Below, piece after piece: positions 49,770-62,126 of a stretch of 64,000 nt of DNA. The notes under the pieces were generated by a model. That model saw nothing but the letters and a program-made list of their open reading frames with translations. It had not been told where the DNA came from and made no database searches. Source of the stretch: Homarus americanus. Its lineage: Eukaryota; Arthropoda; Malacostraca; Decapoda; Nephropidae. Position numbers and translations under genes: made by a program. Positions within the stretch are counted from its first letter, which is position 1. Every line of letters starts with the position of its first letter. The stretch covers positions 7,974,953 through 8,038,952 of the forward strand of contig NW_024736071.1 in assembly GCF_018991925.1 (NCBI RefSeq). The letters are read 5' to 3'.

Positions 49770-50692
49770 CCCAACCTCAACCCCACAATCCCTCCCCATC
49801 TCCTCTTCTCCATCTCCCTTCCTCCATCTCCTTCCCAACCATATCCCTCCTCCCAAACCATCTCCCTCCCTTAAACATCTCCCTACCCCACCATCTCCTT
49901 CCCCAACCATATCCCTCCCAACCATCTCCCTCAACATCTCCCTACCTCACCCATCTCCTTCCCCACCATCTCCCTCCCCACCATCTGCCCTGACCATCTT
50001 CCTCCCCCACCACTCTCCCCCACCATCTCCCTCCCACCATTCTCCTCCCACCATCTTCCTCCTCCCTGACTATCTTCCTCCCCACCATCTCCCTCCCTCA
50101 CCATCTTCCTCCCCCACCATCTTCCCTCCCCCACCATCTCCCTCCCCACCATCTCCTCCCCCACCATCTTCCCTCCCCACCATCTCTCTCCCCAACCATC
50201 TTCCCTCCCCACCACCTCCCCTCCCCCACCATCTCCCTCCACCACCACCTCCCTCCCCCTGCTCATCTTCCCTCCCTGGGACTACTCCTCCCCCACCCAT
50301 CTCCCTCCCCACCATCTTCCCTCCCCCACCATCTCCCTCCCCACCATCTCCTCCCCACCATCTCCCTCCCCACCATCTTCTCCCCCCACCATCTCCCTCC
50401 CCCACCATCTCCCTCCCCCACCATCTTCCTCCCCCACCATCTCCCTCCCCACCATCTTCCTCCCCACCATCTCCTCCCCCCACCCCATCTCCCTCCCCCC
50501 ACCATCTTCCCTCCCCACCATCTCCCCCCACCATCTTCCTCCCCCACCATCTCTCTCCCCCACCATCTCCCCTCCCCCCACCACCACATCTCCTCCCCAC
50601 CATCTCCCTCCCCCACCATCTCCCTCCCCCACCATCTTCCTCCCCCCACCATCTTCCCTCCCCCCCACCATCTCTCTCCACCTCCAACAAAC
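49770..50692. repeat. C/T-rich array of CACCATCTCCCTCCCC units (15-17 bp)
   Basis: Irregular units combine CCACCATCTCC with CTCCCC or TTCCTCCCC. Left copies (49780-49960) include ACCATATCCCTCCC. Both strands are stop-free for long stretches (368 codons +, 214 codons -), giving Pro/Ser/His-rich and Gly/Trp/Glu-rich artefact frames. Confidence 0.95.
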
Positions 50693-51009
50693 TCACATCT
50701 ACCTTTCTTGTCACACAGCTTAAAATATTAGTAATAATTACTTCAGTATCACACCATAATGGTTACAAAGTTACATTTACCATTTCATTTTGTAGAATTA
50801 ATTCATTGTTTCCTAAAGGTGACGGTCGTAGCTGAAGCAAATTCTAACTACAGTAATATTTTGGTATATGTTACACCGAGTTAATTCCATATCTCATCAG
50901 TGCCGATCGTCTGTCACTTTAATGTTCTGTAAAGTTGGTTCTAATCTTGTAATTGGTTTTGTATCACAATAATCTTGTTCTGTAATAATGATAAAACAAT
51001 TTTTTTAAA
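50693..51009. other. Unique sequence
   Basis: No gene recognised. Confidence 0.45.
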
Positions 51010-51050
51010 TAATAATATTAAAATAATAATATTAATAATAATAATATAAA

Positions 51051-51137
<87 letters not shown>
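51010..51137. repeat. (AAT)n microsatellite, about 128 bp
   Basis: The right 90 bp are a pure AAT run and the left part is interrupted. Confidence 0.97.
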
Positions 51138-51138
<1 letters not shown>

Positions 51139-51545
51139 CTTCCAAACATCATTCAACACAGCAAATAACTCGCATATGGTTACCTCACAACACAACCCGC
51201 GTCCCCCTCCATACCATCAAACACTGGGAGCTACAACTACCTCTCCTCCCTCCCAACTGTTGCAATTTATGTATTACTTGTAAGGCTTAAAACTAACTTC
51301 TGGTACTCTTCTCTCTGGGGTTGGACTCCCTCTCCCTCTCGCTCCCTCCATCACTAATCTCACTGAAGGACGAACCATATATAATATTCTAATTTACGGT
51401 TGATGCCCAAGGAGGAGCGGTGGGAGGTGTCGGGAGGAGGTTGTGGCTTTGAATGTTAATGTGAGGAGACGTTGCAACTGGTCTCCATAAACGACCCCAC
51501 CTCGCTAATGCCCTTAAATGGTGGGAGAAGTTGTTGTTGGAGGGT
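51138..51545. other. Unique sequence
   Basis: No gene recognised. Confidence 0.45.
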
Positions 51546-51640
51546 AATCATAAGAATAATAAGAATAAGAATACGAAAAAGAATAAAAAGAATAATACGA
51601 ATAAGAAGAATAAGAATAAGAAGAATAAGAAGAAGGACAT
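51546..51640. repeat. (AATAAG)n-like tract
   Basis: AATAAGAATAAGAA words with substitutions. Confidence 0.88.
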
Positions 51641-51685
51641 ATCAAAGATTGTAGTTATACTTGTTACAGGCTTTAGATAATAAAG

Positions 51686-52346
51686 CTCGAGAATGACCTA
51701 TAATTGTATGAGTCCATGAGCCACCCACCTCGAGAATGACCTATAATTGTATGAGTCCATGAGCCACCCACCTCGAGAATGACCTATAATTGTATGAGTC
51801 CATGAGCCACCCACCTCGAGAATGACCTATAATTGTATGAGTCCATGAGCCACCCACCTCGAGAATGATCTATAATTGTATGAGTCCATGAGCCACCCAC
51901 CTCGAGAATGATCTATAATTGTATGAGTCCATAGGCCACCCACCTCGAAGATGATCTATAATTGTATGGTCCATAAGCCACCCACCTCGAGAATGATCTA
52001 TAATTGTATGAGTCCATGAGCCACTCACCTCGAGAATGACCTATAATTGTGAGTCCATGAGCCCACCCACCTCGAGAATGATCTATAATTGTATGAGATC
52101 CATGAGCCACCCACCTCGAGAATGACCTATAATTGTACGAGTCCATGAGCCACCCACCTCGAGAATGACCTATAATTGTATGAGTCCATGAGCCACCCAC
52201 CTCGAGAATGATCTATAATTGTATGAGTCCATGAGCCACTCACCTCGAGAATGACCTATAATTGTATGAGTCCATAAGCCACCCACCTCGAGAATGACCT
52301 ATAACTGTATCAATCCATGAGCCACTCACCTCGAGAATGACCTTCA
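51686..52346. repeat. 43-bp minisatellite, about 15 copies
   Basis: Each unit starts CTCGAGAATGACCTATAATT and ends CATGAGCCACCCAC, at 43-bp spacing (51686, 51729 and so on). Nearly every unit keeps the palindrome CTCGAG. GACC/GATC and CACCC/CACTC variants are clustered, with GATCT copies mainly at 51865-52095. Confidence 0.97.
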
Positions 52347-53229
52347 GTGTTGAGTATTGTACCTTGAAGGGAAAACTAACACCAAGGATGAACATTTAGG
52401 TCAGTGTGGAAGGTGATTCCTCTACACACACACACACACCCTCGCCCTTGGTACACCTACAGCTACGTGATGATACCTATCAGTGTACAAAACTATATAT
52501 GTTCCCTCTACAGTAATACTTTCTGTCTACTCTTCAATATATATTTAGTTATATATATATACACATAATGACTCTATCCTGTGCCCCAACTTCTCCATCT
52601 TTTACTACACATCTTAAACCTATATCAAGCTTTATTTCCTTCTTCAAATTCTACAATTCTTACCTACGTTCAGCAACATACAATAGTCAACAGAAAAAAC
52701 TCTAAACCTAAAACACCATACCTGTAATTTTCTCTACCATCACAATATCTAAGGAAAGAATAATATTGAGAAGAAAAATATATTCTGTGTTTGTTGTCGT
52801 ATATGTGTTTACGAGGCCGCTCTCCTCTCATGATTTTCGCAATTCTCCGAAAACAAAACTTGTAACAATATTAGCCAAGTATTGATGTTTTTCTTAGCTG
52901 GACCATAGCAAAAGTTTTCTATATTATATTTTTCCTTTAAACTTATGATATATTATAATATTTTAGAGTAATAAGTTATATGTGGTGGAGGAGTATCGTG
53001 ATTAAACACCGGCGGGCATCATGTTGGATATGGAGTGCGTGTCTTGGGGTCTCACATTACACATTTCTGGAGTGCACAAAGTCGCAGGTCGGCGTTATCT
53101 GCTGCCGTAGAGTGAGTGTTGAAACGATTTTTACCAATGATTAACCTGGTTGAGAAATAGAAGAACAAAAGAGATAAAAAAATGACTGGAGGAGGAGGAA
53201 GAGGGAAATAAAGAAGAACCAAAGGGTGG
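52347..53229. other. AT-rich unique sequence
   Basis: No gene recognised; short (AC)n at 52423-52439 and TATATATATA at 52551-52560. Confidence 0.5.
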
Positions 53230-53600
53230 TGGAAGACGAGAACAAGATTTGATTATACGTTTCCTTTGATCACCGAAGCTATCACACCAAATTTTCCAGA
53301 TATTAAAGGACCTAACAAAAAAAAAAAAAGCTATATATTTGTTGACCGTCGATGCAACGATTCAATTGGGCCAATCCAGTTCTCATCAAGCGGAATTATT
53401 AAACGTTGTAATCTAGGGATGCGCGCTCTACTCCTAATCAGGGTGGCAAATTTAAGAGTTTTCCAGCCGTCTCTTCTTCCTTGGGTCAGTCATTAGTATA
53501 TAATTACAGTGATGATTCCCGAGCTGCGTCTTAGAATTCATATCCCATCAATAGAAACCTTGCAGTTGAATTCGGACTAATTACTTTGGAGTTTTTTTTT
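53230..53600. other. Complex unique sequence, possibly regulatory
   Basis: Repeat-free apart from an A-run at 53317-53329. Contains CCTTTGATC (TCF-like), GGGCCAATCC (CCAAT), and GACTAATTAC. A 76-codon + strand frame (53266-53496) has no recognised family. Confidence 0.3.
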
Positions 53601-53639
53601 TTAGTTTCTATTTGAAATTTGTCTGTCTAATTATGGCTC

Positions 53640-54415
<776 letters not shown>

Positions 54416-55440
54416 TTACCTATGTACAATTTACTGTTAACGACACCTTAGGTTGACACATACTGACGTCTTCCCCAAAGTTAACACATACTTTATACAG
54501 ACATGAATCATACACAAAATCACAATAATCTCCCGGTTATTTACAAGTTATACACATTTCCCCCATTAAATATTAACATTCACAATTTCCTGTATACACT
54601 AATACATTCATATACATTATAACACAATTAAACCATCTCCAGCTTATACACAAAATGTATAATACTCGAAACAGACACATACGTGCTTCCCCTTAAACAG
54701 AAAACGTACACAATCCCCTATACAGTAGCACACACACACACACACACATATACACATAAACTTGCCTAAGGAAAAATTTAGGAGATTAGAATCTTTTTAT
54801 ACAGTAAGTGTCGGAGGTTTGCATTATTTATTTCCCGTGTTCAAAGCTCCACCGTTTAGTCTTTTTTTTTCAAGTAAATCTATTTCTAATTCACTCAGTA
54901 TAGTGGATATGAGACAGGTTGTGTTATTGACAGGTGTGTGGACACTTGAGCAGGTGTAGGACACATGTTATAAGTGAGGGAGTGTGTATGCAGGTAGTAA
55001 GACCCTGGATGATTACATGTCACCCGAGAACCTTGGTACCACCCCCTCCCTCCACCACCCGGAATCGACAGCAGGTAAACACCGGGTAGGGACCCATAAA
55101 TGATGGAATTTAAATCGTCACAAAAGAAAACTTTCTCCTCTTGTAAGTCTTTGTAGGTGAAATCCACAACTTACTTGATGTTGATGAATGCTCAGCTTTG
55201 ATTGGTCAGTGACAGCCATATCTGTGTACATTTTAATAATTTCGCGGACAAATTGATATTGCCTCTGACTCCAGCCATCACCTGTGATAAGTTTGGCATC
55301 AATCGCTCCAGCAGTCATGGAGGAAAAAACTCTAAAAACAGGTTTTTACACTCACTGCTTTTGGAAAGAAAACCAATAGTAGGTAAGCCATTCCATCTCC
55401 TACCTTCCCCTTGGGGGAAAAATCAAAGAACTTGTTATTA
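54416..55440. other. Unique sequence
   Basis: No gene recognised. (AC)n at 54729-54748. Short frames at 55118-55441 on both strands have no recognised family. Confidence 0.5.
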
Positions 55441-55510
55441 GGAATACATAAACAAATAAAGCATGCCAAGTTTGGTACAAATCGTTTCAGTGGTTAAGAA
55501 AAGGAAAATG
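55441..55510. other. Possible retroelement-derived motif
   Basis: TGCCAAGTTTGGTACAAATC followed by GTTTCAGTGGTTAAGAA resembles a motif seen in dispersed elements of many invertebrate genomes. Repeat X contains a similar motif in inverse orientation (TCATCAAACTTGGTGG). Recall-based and without a second copy here. Confidence 0.25.
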
Positions 55511-55680
55511 TGGAGTGGTTGAGTGCAGCGAGGGAGAGGGACGCGAGTCTTCCGCTGGACCAACTGAGCAGTAATGTTTGTCTCCAGGATTACATCTTCT
55601 CTAAATACTTCCTAGTTTAATTACCTGCCACATATCTACCTCAACACACATCAACCCACCTTCATCTTTCTTTCTGACTT

Positions 55681-55683
<3 letters not shown>

Positions 55684-55742
<59 letters not shown>

Positions 55743-55775
55743 TTATTGTGTGTGTGTACGTGTGTGTGCGTGTGT

Positions 55776-55833
<58 letters not shown>

Positions 55834-55905
55834 GTGTGTGCGTGTGTACGTGTGTGTGTGTGTGTGTGTGTGTGTACGTGTGTGTGTGTGTGTGTGTGTG
55901 TGGCG
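55684..55905. repeat. (GT)n compound microsatellite, about 220 bp
   Basis: A long GT run interrupted by GTAC and GC steps, ending in GGCGCGCG. Confidence 0.97.
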
Positions 55906-56215
55906 CGCGTGAGGGGGAGGCAGAAGGCTAAGGTGTAGAGAGGTGGGTGGTGAGGGTGGATGATGTAAGAAGGCACTGAGGGGTGTGGAGGGAAGGGCAG
56001 TGTTGGAGGTGACTGTGGGAGGGGTTACCGAGGGGGAGACGGGGCAAGGGAGGGAAAGGCGATGTGGTAAGGGTGTGGCTAATAAAGAGTCCGTGAGGTG
56101 GGGTAGGGATGATTAGGGGCGAGGGTGGTGAGGGGCGAGGGTGGTGAGGGGCAAGGATGGTGAGGGGCAAGGGTGATGAGATACAAGGTGTGGTGGTGGT
56201 GGTGGTGAGGGCCGC
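55906..56215. repeat. G-rich sequence with GAGGGGCGAGGGTGGT units
   Basis: Units at about 56106-56175 repeat at about 17 bp (GAGGGGCGAGGGTGGTGAG); a (GGT)n run lies at 56191-56206. Confidence 0.8.
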
Positions 56216-56803
56216 CTTGTCCCCACTACTCAACTCTCGCCAACTTAGTATCATTTTTCACCCTCCCATGTTCACAGTCTCCACCGTGTATAATTTATTC
56301 TGTCAACTTACACTTTTAACTTAATGTTGTTTCGACCTTCATTTCACTTGCATGTTGCTATTTTTGGCTTTGCATTTGGACCCGTGTTCTCGTTTGAATC
56401 CGCTCGTTTTTACGGGGATGCCCAGTAAAGAACGCCCCAAACTTGGCTACGGTTTATTTTCCAAGAGCGAACAGTTGGCGCTGCATCTAATGTAATTAGA
56501 TTTCCTATCATAATAGAATACCTTTTGACAACTTTGTCGAGTTTTCCGCAGGAGTTTTAAATTTCCAAATTAATTCATTAGAGAAGCTTTGAGCACCAAC
56601 TTTCCCTCTTCTAATTAGCAAAATATAAATAATAAATTATTTCGAATCAACTTTATCTGACGCGCTCCGCTTCTTTTAATCTGTTTGATATTTTTACTCC
56701 CTGTGGGCGAGCACAACTTTGATCAACATTACTCGCTTTATTTTAGATTCTAATTAAGCAAATTTGAATGATCACGGCGCTTGAGCAGCTACTGAACGGG
56801 CCT

Positions 56804-56810
<7 letters not shown>
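56216..56810. promoter_or_regulatory. Candidate conserved non-coding / enhancer-like block
   Basis: About 500 bp of complex sequence without tandem repeats. Homeodomain-type cores are dense: TAATGTAATTAGAT (56488-56501), CTAATTAGCAAAAT (56612-56625) and TTCTAATTAAGCAAAT (56748-56763). AT-rich TAATAAATTATTTCG lies near 56628-56643. No open frame is present. Confidence 0.25.
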
Positions 56811-56838
<28 letters not shown>

Positions 56839-56858
56839 AATCTTTTTCCTCTCCTTGT

Positions 56859-56921
<63 letters not shown>
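56811..56921. repeat. (CT)n runs
   Basis: CT runs at about 56811-56836 and 56863-56921 with a short interruption. Confidence 0.96.
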
Positions 56922-56925
<4 letters not shown>

Positions 56926-57169
56926 GGCTGCTGCTCGCTCATTGGTTGGTCTTCTTAGGTTGACTCAGAACCCACCTTAACCAGAGTAACGTTCGTCTTG
57001 ATCTTATACAGTATGCAAATGACGTTCAGTGGAGACTCGGGTTTTTCCCTTGTTGTATATAAGTTGAGACGCTGAATTCTGAGCATGGAGGAAGTTAAGG
57101 GTATATAACGGAGTGTAAGCAGTTGTATTATTTATGTATACTTTCATGGACCAGGGTAACCAACACTGA
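56922..57169. other. Unique sequence
   Basis: No gene recognised. Confidence 0.45.
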
Positions 57170-57735
57170 AGACCTGTCAACAATGAAGGAACAGTGTCAC
57201 CAACAATCACAGGTCATTCCTATCAATATACACTTACTATTGCTGTTAGTATTAATGATTCATTATTAACAACGCTGTCAAACAATGGCAGATCAATGCT
57301 ACCAATATTCACGGATCAAAACTACCAACACACAAAGGCCAAAATTATCGTCGCTAACGAATCAGGACTACCAACATGACCGCAATTAATGAACCACAAA
57401 CACCAGTGCTACCAACAATAATGGATCAGTGTGACCAACAGTTATAGATCAGAAATGTCAACACTTACGTAACCAACATTAGAAACATTAAGAGAACAGT
57501 ACTGCCACATTATCCACATTCACATACCAGTGCTGCCAACATTATCCATACTCTCACATCAGTGCTGCCAACTTTATCCACATTCACAGACCAGTATTGC
57601 CAACATTATCTACACTCACAGACCAGTGCTACCAATGTTGACGGAGCAGCACAACTAACATTCAGGGACTATCATTACCGAGCTTAATGAGCCAACAACA
57701 TATACACTAAAGGACCAGTGTTGCCAATAACCAAG
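57170..57735. repeat. Degenerate CAGTGCTGCCAACATTATCC repeat
   Basis: ACCAGTGCTGCCAACATTAT and ACCAACA words recur at irregular spacing of about 28-35 bp. The clearest copies are 57525-57640. Confidence 0.7.
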
Positions 57736-57825
57736 GGCCTCAGTGAACCAATGCCATCAAACTAAACTACCCAGAACTGCTAACAATACGTTCTGTACTG
57801 TATATCTTGTTGTGACCCTCATAAT

Positions 57826-57890
57826 ATACATACATGCATGCATACATACATACATACATACATACATACATACATACATACATAAATACA
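57826..57890. repeat. (CATA)n microsatellite
   Basis: CATA run with CATG interruptions at the left. Confidence 0.95.
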
Positions 57891-58244
57891 TCCTTGACCA
57901 CCGAAGGGTCAAGACGTACCTGGCGCTCCTCTCGGAGCAGCCAGGTCAACTGTTAAGTTGGCCCATACCAACCCCCTCCCCTGAACCACTTCTCCCCACC
58001 GGAATATCAACAAGTTCTCGCCAGAAGTTACAATTTCATTTAGGAAAGGAATGGAACCAGTGTTAAACAGAGGTGAACATTGGTGAACAGTGCTTAAGTC
58101 AGTGAGAACAACTCAACAGTAACAGTCGTACTCAAGTTAACCTTCACACAGTGAGGTCCCAGGTACCCAGTGATAACGGCCCGTGAGACCCAACAACCAG
58201 CGATGTGTTAATCCGTCTACGATAGGAAGGCCTGGGACCACACC
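57891..58244. other. Unique sequence
   Basis: No gene recognised. Confidence 0.45.
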
Positions 58245-58780
58245 TCACTCATATAACACCATCTGTGAGGGAATTACTACACCACGTCAAGTCCCTCATA
58301 ACACCATCTGTGAGGGAATTACTACACCACGTGATGCCCCTCATAACACCATCTGTGAGGGAGTTACTACACCACGTCAAGTCCCTCATAACACCATCTG
58401 TGAGGGAATTACTACACCACGTGATGCCCCTCATAACACCATCTGTGAGGGAATTACTACACCACGTCAGGCCCCTCATAACACCATCTGTGAGGGAATT
58501 ACTACACCACGTCAGGTCCCTCATAACACCATCTGTGAGGGAATTCGTACACCACGTGATGCCCCTCATAACACCATCTGTGAGGGAGTTACTACACCAC
58601 GTGAGGCCCCTCGTAACACCATCTATGAGGGAATTACTACACCACGTGAGGCCCCTCATAACACCATCTGTGAGGGAATTACTACACCACATCAGGTCCC
58701 TCATAACACCATCTGAGGGAACTACTACACCACATAGGTCCTTCCTAACACCATCTGGGAGAGAGTTACTACACTACGTG
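58245..58780. repeat. 45-bp minisatellite, about 11.5 copies
   Basis: The unit is CCTCATAACACCATCTGTGA then GGGAATTACTACACCACGT and a variable hexamer. The variable part partly alternates (CAAGTC, GATGCC, CAAGTC, GATGCC, then CAGGCC, CAGGTC), suggesting a 90-bp dimer at the left. As 45 is divisible by three, two + frames and one - frame stay open for 150-180 codons; no start context or homology supports a gene. Confidence 0.97.
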
Positions 58781-58941
58781 TTTGCTGTTCAACACCTACA
58801 TTAATCTGAATGTTCACTGTATGTTCCTTTACCTATCTCTAATGAAGGCTTTTGTTAAACCACCAATGTATGTAATAAGTCATTTATGTCCAATGTATAT
58901 TTTCAGCCTTCGGGCTGCAGAACTTTTTCAATAAACCGTTA

Positions 58942-58978
<37 letters not shown>
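58781..58978 (+). mobile_element. Possible retrotransposon 3' end with UUCG hairpin and (ATT)n tail
   Basis: CAGCC-TTCG-GGCTG (58904-58917) forms a perfect 5-bp stem closed around a UUCG tetraloop. It is followed by AATAAA (58930-58935) and a pure (ATT)n tail (58941-58978). A 3' stem-loop next to a short tandem tail is characteristic of several LINE/SINE families. There is no coding part and no second copy, so the class is open. Confidence 0.4.
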
Positions 58979-58979
<1 letters not shown>

Positions 58980-59285
58980 ATACATACATACTAGACACAT
59001 GTATTAACCATAGGCTAGCGCACCTAACACAACTGTCCTACTTGATATTAATACAATACCCTATACACTGTAGCACGGAGGTTAATTAATTGCCATTCAG
59101 GAGATCAACTTAATGTACTCGGGTTTCTCAGAGGTAAGGCTTTCATCTCTTACTCTGAGTTCACGCTTTGAGCCACATTGATGATGAGAGTTTTTCTCGA
59201 TCACCTAAAGATTGAACTCTATTATTTTACCTTAAAATTTAACTACAGTAACGATGATTTAACTTAAACTAATCTAAACTACCCT
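58979..59285. other. Unique sequence
   Basis: Starts with a short (CATA)n. No gene recognised. Confidence 0.45.
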
Positions 59286-59392
59286 AACCTAACCCAACCG
59301 AAACTGACACCACCTAACCTGACCTAACCTAACCTAATCTAACACAACCTAACCTGACCTGACCTAACCTAACCTAACCCAACACCCACAGT
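59286..59392 (-). repeat. Degenerate interstitial telomere-like (CCTAA)n
   Basis: CCTAACCTAA blocks alternate with variants (CCTGACC, CCCAACC, CTAATC) over about 100 bp, which is TTAGG on the minus strand. It is long-decayed. Confidence 0.8.
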
Positions 59393-59509
59393 TAACTTTA
59401 GGATAATTAATCAAAAGGTGAAATAAGGTGACCTAGTTATTCCATTTTACAAAACTACAGTCAATAAATGATTCTTCACCCAAAAATAATCTCTACGTTT
59501 TTATTCAAC

Positions 59510-59511
<2 letters not shown>

Positions 59512-59563
<52 letters not shown>

Positions 59564-59632
59564 CCCCCACCCACCAACCCACCTCCACCCCACCACCCCA
59601 CCCACCCAGACACACACACACACACACACACA
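59512..59632. repeat. (AC)n, CCACCC-rich spacer, (AC)n
   Basis: AC runs at 59512-59560 and about 59610-59632 around a CCCACC-rich link. Confidence 0.95.
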
Positions 59633-59825
59633 TACGGATCTACAAACATCAAATCACAGAAACTTAAAACAATATATATATAAGACAGTTGCTAAACATA
59701 TGGACAGAATATAATTGTGAGTGAGACAGAAGAGAAGCTATCTGTATGTCGTACACCTGTCACCCAATCAAGTCTCACTCCCTGCTGAATAAAGTGTGGC
59801 AGGTGTGTTCCATTTAGTGTACACC

Positions 59826-59905
59826 AGACAGACAGACAGACAGACAGAGACAGATAGATAGATAAATAGATAGATAGACACAGATAAATAGATAGATAGA
59901 TAGTA
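59826..59905. repeat. (GACA)n and (GATA)n tract
   Basis: GACA run (59826-59850) followed by GATA words with interruptions. Confidence 0.92.
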
Positions 59906-60324
59906 TAAATTTATGAGAGAGAAACTTCACACTACAAAAACTTTCCCTCAAAGCGTTAACACAACAGATTCCCACACCAACACTCGTCGTCTCTTATTTT
60001 ATTCACATTTCCTTATGATATAAACTACATGAAAATGACGTTTTAAAATCACGTTCAGGACAAACATGAATATGAATTACAAGTCTATCAGAACATTAAC
60101 ATGTCCACCCCCCCCCCACTCCCCTTCCCTCAACCGTGCGAAAACTGGCTCTTATAATCTAAAATGAAAATGATGATAAAGTGAATCTATTGTATTTGGC
60201 ACTGGCACCGCATGCTAAGTGGGGAAAGAATGTTGTATTAATGCAAATTATTGGAGAACCATCTGGATCTAAAGTTGGCGAGCGTTGTTATGAGTGTTGT
60301 TTTGTATTATAGGCACTTGTGTCT
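59906..60324. other. Unique sequence
   Basis: No gene recognised; C-run at about 60106-60118. Confidence 0.45.
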
Positions 60325-60600
60325 CTGGTGGTGGTGTTTATAATGGGGGTGGTGGTGCTGGTGTTTATAATGGTGGTGGTAGTGGTGTTTATAATGGTGG
60401 TGGTGTGGTGGTGGTAGTGGTGGTGTTTATAATGGTGGTGGTGTGGTGGTAGTGGTGGTGTTTATAATGGTGGTGGTGTGGTGGTAGTGGTGGTGTTTAT
60501 AATGGTGGTAGTGGTGGTGTTTATAATGGTGGCGGTGGTGATAATTTTGGTGATGAAGTTGGTGGTGGTAGTGATAGTGTAACAATAGTGGTAATAACTC
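60325..60600. repeat. (GGT)n-based minisatellite with GTTTATAATGGTGG units
   Basis: Units GGTGTTTATAATGGTGGTGG repeat with variable numbers of GGT triplets, in some places at 45-48 bp spacing (60420-60500). Confidence 0.92.
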
Positions 60601-60695
60601 GGCTGGTAATAGTGGTCGTCGCATTAGTAGTAATAGTTAATACTTGATGCTATAATAGTAATTAATAATAACGAAGCAATATTACCAATATTACT
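60601..60695. other. Unique link between two arrays
   Basis: Short TAATAGT-rich sequence. Confidence 0.4.
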
Positions 60696-61480
60696 GTTGT
60701 TATCGGTGCTGCTGTCACTATTGTCATTATCGGCACTGCTGTCACTATTGTCGTTATCGGCTTTTCTGTCACTATTGTCATTATCGGCACTGCTGTCACT
60801 ATTGTCGTTATCGGCACTGCTGTCACCATTGTCGTTATCGGCACTGCTGTCACCATTATCGTTATCGGCACTGCTGTCACTATTGTCGTTATCGGCACTG
60901 CTGTCACTATTGTCATTATCGGCACTGCGGTCCCGCTGTGTCGTCATCGGCGCTGCTGTCACTATTGTCATTATCGGCACTGCTGTCCACCTGTCGTTAT
61001 CGGCACTGCTGTCACCATTGTCGTTATCGGCACTGCTGTCACCTATTGTCGTTATCGGCACTGCTGTCACTATTGTCATTATCGGCACTGCTGTCACACT
61101 ATTGCTCGTTATCGGCACTGCTGTCACCATTGTCGTTATCGGCACTGTCACTATTGTCGTTATCGGCACTGCTGTCACTATTGTCGTTAACGGCACCTTG
61201 TCACTATTGTCATTATCGGCTTTTCTGTCACTATTGTCGTTATCGGCACTGTCCACCATTGTCGTTATCGGCACTGCTGTCACCATTGTCGTTATCGCTT
61301 TCACCATCACTATTGTCGTTATCGGCACTGCTGTCACTATTGTCGTTATCGGCACTGCTGTCACTATTGTCATTATCGGCACTGCTGTCACTATTGTCGT
61401 TATCGGCACTGCTGTCACCATTGTCGTTATCGGCACTGCTGTCACCATTATCGTTATCGGCACTGCTGTCACTATTGTCG
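60696..61480. repeat. 27-bp minisatellite, about 29 copies
   Basis: The unit is GTTATCGGCACTGCTGTCAC plus TATTGTC. Variants are CACCATTGTC, ATTATCGG and a CTTTTCTGTC unit that appears twice (60760 and 61221). The length is a multiple of three, so a 301-codon minus frame (SADNDNSDS and VPITTIVTA phases) and a 263-codon plus frame remain open. Several units carry 1-2 base indels that make the minus frame switch between two peptide phases, which argues against coding selection. Confidence 0.97.
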
Positions 61481-62027
61481 CCATGTAAGCTGTTACTACC
61501 ATTCCTGCTGTACCTAAACTCAACTCCAAACCAAAACCCGTACATATTTTTTTTTATAATAGTTACACCTAACAACCTTCCCCCCCACCCAGACACACTC
61601 AAAATCACCTTCCTCGTTTCCTTCACCTAATCCCAGGTACTATACCCCCCCGCCCATACCCCCTCCGCGTCCTAAATATTGACTCACCCACAACAACTTC
61701 ATATATCAAGAGAAATATCGCGATCCTAATTTTACGGTAAATAACAAAGCAAACATGGAACGTATATATGGCGTTTTGATCTTATTTACAGATTTAGTTG
61801 CATTAAACACAGGGCACAGCTCGATGGCCGCGATACATATTTTGGCCAGTGAAAACAATAGTAATCATATTAAGAGGAAAGGTAATGAAGGGGTGCCGGC
61901 AGAGAGCCATAAACAACCTGCTCGAGATAGAATTCGACACTGGAGAGTGAAACAGGTTCTGAGACATCAACCACGAACTGAACCTTAATGCGTGATCTCT
62001 GATTGTACCTGGCAGAGAGGAAAAAAA

Positions 62028-62028
<1 letters not shown>
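61481..62028. other. Complex unique sequence
   Basis: No gene recognised. 61690-62010 is repeat-free; a 77-codon + strand frame (61755-61988) has no recognised family. Confidence 0.45.

Positions 62029-62122
<94 letters not shown>
62029..62122. repeat. (TA)n microsatellite, about 94 bp
   Basis: A pure TA run. Confidence 0.98.

Positions 62123-62126
<4 letters not shown>

Noticed and set aside
49729..50835. 368-codon Pro/Ser-rich open frame
   Set aside because: It is a translation of the CACCATCTCCCTCCCC array; the opposite strand is equally open and copies vary by indels without codon constraint.
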